Below are positions 19,054 through 21,353 of a DNA stretch of 21,353 bases, piece after piece (position 1 is the stretch's first letter; each line of letters starts with the position of its first letter). The position numbers and the translations under genes are program-made. The stretch comes from Actinomycetota bacterium (GTDB lineage Bacteria > Actinomycetota > Geothermincolia > Fen-727 > Anoxymicrobiaceae). Under the pieces are notes generated by a model, which saw nothing but the letters and a program-made list of their open reading frames with translations, ran no database searches and had not been told where the DNA came from. The stretch lies in contig PMDX01000319.1 in assembly GCA_003154635.1 (NCBI GenBank), positions 240 to 21,592 on the forward strand. Reading direction: 5' to 3'.

Positions 19054-19503
19054 TTACTGCGTGCTGAATCTGCTGACAGTGATGGTCACATGGCCTTTTG
19101 AAGGCATGTTCTCTTCGACAGAGATGTTGCCGTGGAAGCTGGAGCTGTCGACGACGAAAGAGGCTCCCTTGCCGGACTCTATTACGGTCTCGGAGTAGGT
19201 CGCTCCGGGTACCTGCTTCCTGTAATACTCTACAACCTTGTCGAAGCCGTCCCCCGTGGTCATCTTGTAGACGCCGGTGTACGCCTGCTCGGGTTTGGTA
19301 CCCGGATAGATCGGAACCCCGAGAGTCTGCTCCGTGACATTACTTGACGAAGAACCCGAAGTCGTTGCGGGCGTTTTGGATAAGCTGGGATTCGTACCCG
19401 TACCAGTAGTGTTCTTGGAGCCGCCACATCCCGCGCTTACAGCCAGGCCTACGGTCAGCAGAATTGATGTTGCGATAAGGACCGCCGGCGCGCGCTTTTT
19501 CAT
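19054..19503 (-). CDS. Lipoprotein with a GVPIYPG-type domain, function unknown
   Basis: The ATG at 19501-19503 is chosen because GGGGAGGAG lies just upstream and the product then begins with a lipoprotein signal (K-K-R, hydrophobic core, S-A-G-C26; Ser at -3 is unusual). The 149-residue precursor continues with a Ser/Thr/Gly-rich linker (~28-55) and a compact domain opening L-G-V-P-I-Y-P-G, then F-D-K-V-V-E-Y-Y-R-K-Q-V-P and an alternating beta pattern to the end. Similar small lipoproteins are common, but I know no function. It is anchored outside the membrane. Confidence 0.78.
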   Translation of the reverse strand: MKKRAPAVLIATSILLTVGLAVSAGCGGSKNTTGTGTNPSLSKTPATTSGSSSSNVTEQTLGVPIYPGTKPEQAYTGVYKMTTGDGFDKVVEYYRKQVPGATYSETVIESGKGASFVVDSSSFHGNISVEENMPSKGHVTITVSRFSTQ

Positions 19504-19644
19504 TACTCCTCCCCACATGAGGTGATCACGTTCGCATTCCCTCGTCAGTATTCGTAGTTTAACCCACAAGGGTATGTTCGAGGCATCAGCCCGCCGGTCG
19601 CCAACCACTCCCCCGGGTGGCTGATTTTTCCCACGCATCCGCCG

Positions 19645-20370
19645 CTAACGCTCTATTTCAAAGACACACTTTGGCGCGCCCATCGCTTTGCACTCGACCT
19701 CGCGGGCGCGAAGCTCCCGGCCGCTTATGGCGCTGGTGTACCCGGCTACTATACCGGTGTAGAGATGGCAGACGGGTTTGTCTGACGGCCCGAGCCACTC
19801 CGCTTCCTGGGAGTTGGTGAGCGTGACGCGCATCGGCTGCGACCTGACACCCTCGAAGTCCAGGTGGCCCCAGCCTCCCTCGTCCGTGATGAGCCGCGAC
19901 ACCATGTTCATGACCTTTATAAAGAAGCCGGCCAGCAGCGGGTCTTTATGCACGTCGTCTACGATGGTGCTGTTCTTGATCAGTGGCACCAGCAGGCCCG
20001 GCGCCCATTTGCCACCCTCGAGGGACGTCCCGACCTCCCACCGGCAGAGGTTGTAGCCGAGCTCGTAGAGCGCTTCCTTCGTCTCTTCCTCACCCAGCCG
20101 GCTCTCGAGCACCTTGTGCATCTGCTCGACGACCTTGGACCCGAACATTATCTCTTCGACCCCGCCGATACCTATGCGCCCCCGGTCCAGGTCGACGTCG
20201 TGTATCTCGAAGGCGGTGCTTCCCATGAATGCCCTCGGCAGAACCATCAAATGCCTGGAAAGGATCGGAATCCTGGAGGCCGGCCTCAGGACCAGCTTCA
20301 TAAAGAGCTTGTGATTCTCTAGAAACTCCATGCCTGACAGCAGGACTTTGATCTGAATTCTTTTAAACAT
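19645..20370 (-). CDS. V4R (4-vinyl reductase-like) domain protein
   Basis: The ATG at 20368-20370 has a GGGGAGGA SD (20377-20384) at 6-nt spacing, giving 241 residues. The C-terminal ~100 residues fit the V4R fold: C201-H-L-Y-T-G-I-V-A-G-Y, then E-L-R-A-R-E-V-E-C227-K-A-M-G-A-P-K-C235-V-F-E-I. V4R domains bind small hydrophobic ligands or metals, and the C-x7-C near the end is a frequent feature. The N-terminal part has no recognised domain and no clear membrane segment. It lies 19 nt after the methyltransferase stop, so the two are probably one transcript. Confidence 0.85.
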   Translation of the reverse strand: MFKRIQIKVLLSGMEFLENHKLFMKLVLRPASRIPILSRHLMVLPRAFMGSTAFEIHDVDLDRGRIGIGGVEEIMFGSKVVEQMHKVLESRLGEEETKEALYELGYNLCRWEVGTSLEGGKWAPGLLVPLIKNSTIVDDVHKDPLLAGFFIKVMNMVSRLITDEGGWGHLDFEGVRSQPMRVTLTNSQEAEWLGPSDKPVCHLYTGIVAGYTSAISGRELRAREVECKAMGAPKCVFEIER

Positions 20371-20389
20371 CCTGGTTCCTCCCCGTCCA

Positions 20390-21196
20390 TTATTTCCTGG
20401 CGAATGCTTTGAAGAACGTGTAGCAGAAAGTGCCGCCGGGGTCGGCGGCGCGGTAGAGGTCGCGGACCCCGCGGTCAAAGTCGTCGGGCGTGGCCAGCGC
20501 CGCTGCGATGGCCTGGTCGCGGGCACCTTCAACCATGGCGTTGAACGTCTTGCGGGTAAAACCATCGACCATCTCGGGCCTGCTGGCATCCGCGTAGACG
20601 AACCGCGGGCTGACCGTTACATCCTTGAAGCCTGCCTGCTGCAGGAGAGGAAAGAGACGACGGCCGATGAGTGAATCGCCGCCGAGGCTTGCCTGGACTT
20701 CGATCAGGCATTGAATCGCCGCCCGCGCGTATTCGCTGTCCGGGTGGAAGAACGCGGAGCCGTGGTCTCCTTCTATCACGGTAAGCGTCCCACCGGGTTT
20801 GAGGACGTCCTTCAGGTGACCGAGTGCTTCGACAGGCTCGGCAAGGTGCTCCAAAAGGAAGCAGATAAAGATGTCGTCTAAACTCTCCGCTTCGAATGGA
20901 AGAGCGAAGATGTCGGCCTCGAGGAGGGTCACGTTCCCTACGCCATGCTCCAGAAGGAGTCTGCTTGCGTCCGCGATAGACGATGCGTTTATGTCAACTG
21001 ACGTGATTTCCGCCTCGGGGCTGTGGCTGGCGAGGATGATTGTCTGAGCTCCGACCCCGCAACCGGCTTCGAGCACCATGCGACCGGCCGCGTAGCGCGT
21101 GTCGTGGTGCAGCAGTTCGGCAAGCGTGCCGGCCTGATCGTGTAGCCTTTCGGACTCCCACTGTGAATATCCGTGTACGTATTTGTCGTCTCTCAT
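20390..21196 (-). CDS. Class I SAM-dependent methyltransferase
   Basis: The ATG at 21194-21196 gives 268 residues beginning M-R-D-D-K-Y-V-H-G-Y-S, as relatives do; a longer frame to 21262 would run into repeat DNA. The SD is weak. Motif I is V-L-E-A-G-C-G-V-G-A-Q-T (41-52), followed by the acidic V-D-I-N loop, D-I-F-A-L-P-F, the motif IV region F-I-C-F-L-L-E-H-L and L-K-P-G-G-T-L. It is a small-molecule type methyltransferase; the substrate cannot be told. It is the first gene of the pair with the V4R protein. Confidence 0.87.
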   Translation of the reverse strand: MRDDKYVHGYSQWESERLHDQAGTLAELLHHDTRYAAGRMVLEAGCGVGAQTIILASHSPEAEITSVDINASSIADASRLLLEHGVGNVTLLEADIFALPFEAESLDDIFICFLLEHLAEPVEALGHLKDVLKPGGTLTVIEGDHGSAFFHPDSEYARAAIQCLIEVQASLGGDSLIGRRLFPLLQQAGFKDVTVSPRFVYADASRPEMVDGFTRKTFNAMVEGARDQAIAAALATPDDFDRGVRDLYRAADPGGTFCYTFFKAFARK

Positions 21197-21269
21197 AGGT
21201 CGCTTTCCGCCATATCGCTCAAGTGGCCTGGATTCAGATTCTAGATGTTGGCCGCGCGGCATGCCAGCT

Positions 21270-21314
21270 CCCCCCTCCCCCTTGTGGGGAGGGTCTGGGG
21301 GGGGGTGGCGTTAA
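21270..21314 (+). repeat. G-rich intergenic repeat, copy F
   Basis: CCCCCTCCCCCTTGTGGGGA, then GGGTCTGGGGGGGGGTGGCG and TTAA. The palindromic head is intact with the centre changed to TTGT. It lies just upstream of the methyltransferase gene. Confidence 0.75.
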
Positions 21315-21353
21315 GCGAAGATGGGGTCAGCGAAGATGGGGTCAGGTCTTTTA
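21315..21353 (+). repeat. Tandem 15-mer and cut-off GGGGTCAGGTCTTTTA element
   Basis: GCGAAGATGGGGTCA occurs twice in tandem (21315-21329, 21330-21344). The second runs into GGGGTCAGGTCTTTTA at the edge, identical to the start of the inverted repeat at 2740. The element continues outside the window. Confidence 0.7.

Overview
The window is GC-rich, densely coded bacterial chromosome. Non-ATG starts with strong Shine-Dalgarno (SD) sequences are frequent, and encoded functions include a putative Actinobacterial Holin-X-like membrane protein, an IpdB-type CoA-transferase and an SCP-2 protein. Iron-sulfur and radical-SAM enzymes point to an anaerobic or microaerobic lifestyle. I infer a deep-branching anaerobic actinomycetote (Geothermincolia-like); this rests on gene style, not on a marker gene.

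Layout. Positions 1-2726 (+) hold the 3' end of a CoA-transferase beta subunit and a large LUD/LutB-type iron-sulfur fusion protein. A perfect 23-nt inverted repeat separates the latter from a long co-directional minus-strand stretch (14130 down to 2828). Read in transcription order, that stretch encodes a secreted papain-like cysteine protease, a multidomain histidine kinase, a LytTR response regulator, a secreted subtilisin-like protease, and then a ferredoxin / thioredoxin / radical-SAM activase / DUF89 operon. From 14483 onward come an SCP-2 protein (+), a zinc-ribbon protein of unknown function (-), tRNA-Arg(CCU), a Holin-X-like protein (+), and a minus-strand group: lipoprotein, frameshifted GNAT acetyltransferase, second lipoprotein, V4R-domain protein, methyltransferase.

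The most interesting region is 5236-14130. Two secreted proteases of unrelated catalytic class carry the same C-terminal array of four ~100-residue repeats (W-Y-L-A-E-G-[ST/CT] ... G-F-[ED] ... N-P). They flank a two-component system whose response regulator has a LytTR DNA-binding domain. In the 480-nt gap between the regulator and the serine protease lie three near-consensus LytTR half-sites spaced 20-21 nt apart, then a region predicted to fold by a long-range helix, then a terminator-like hairpin, then the protease start. This could be a protease module controlled both by LytTR and by an attenuating RNA leader. The regulatory link is inference.

The intergenic DNA carries three repeat families: a G-rich element ending in GGGTGGGGGTGGCGTTAA (six copies, all in the same polarity), a GAGCCGGGTCT hairpin family (five full or near-full copies plus a degenerate one and a half copy), and a GGGGTCAGGTCTTTTA element (inverted repeat at 2740-2819 and a copy cut by the right edge).
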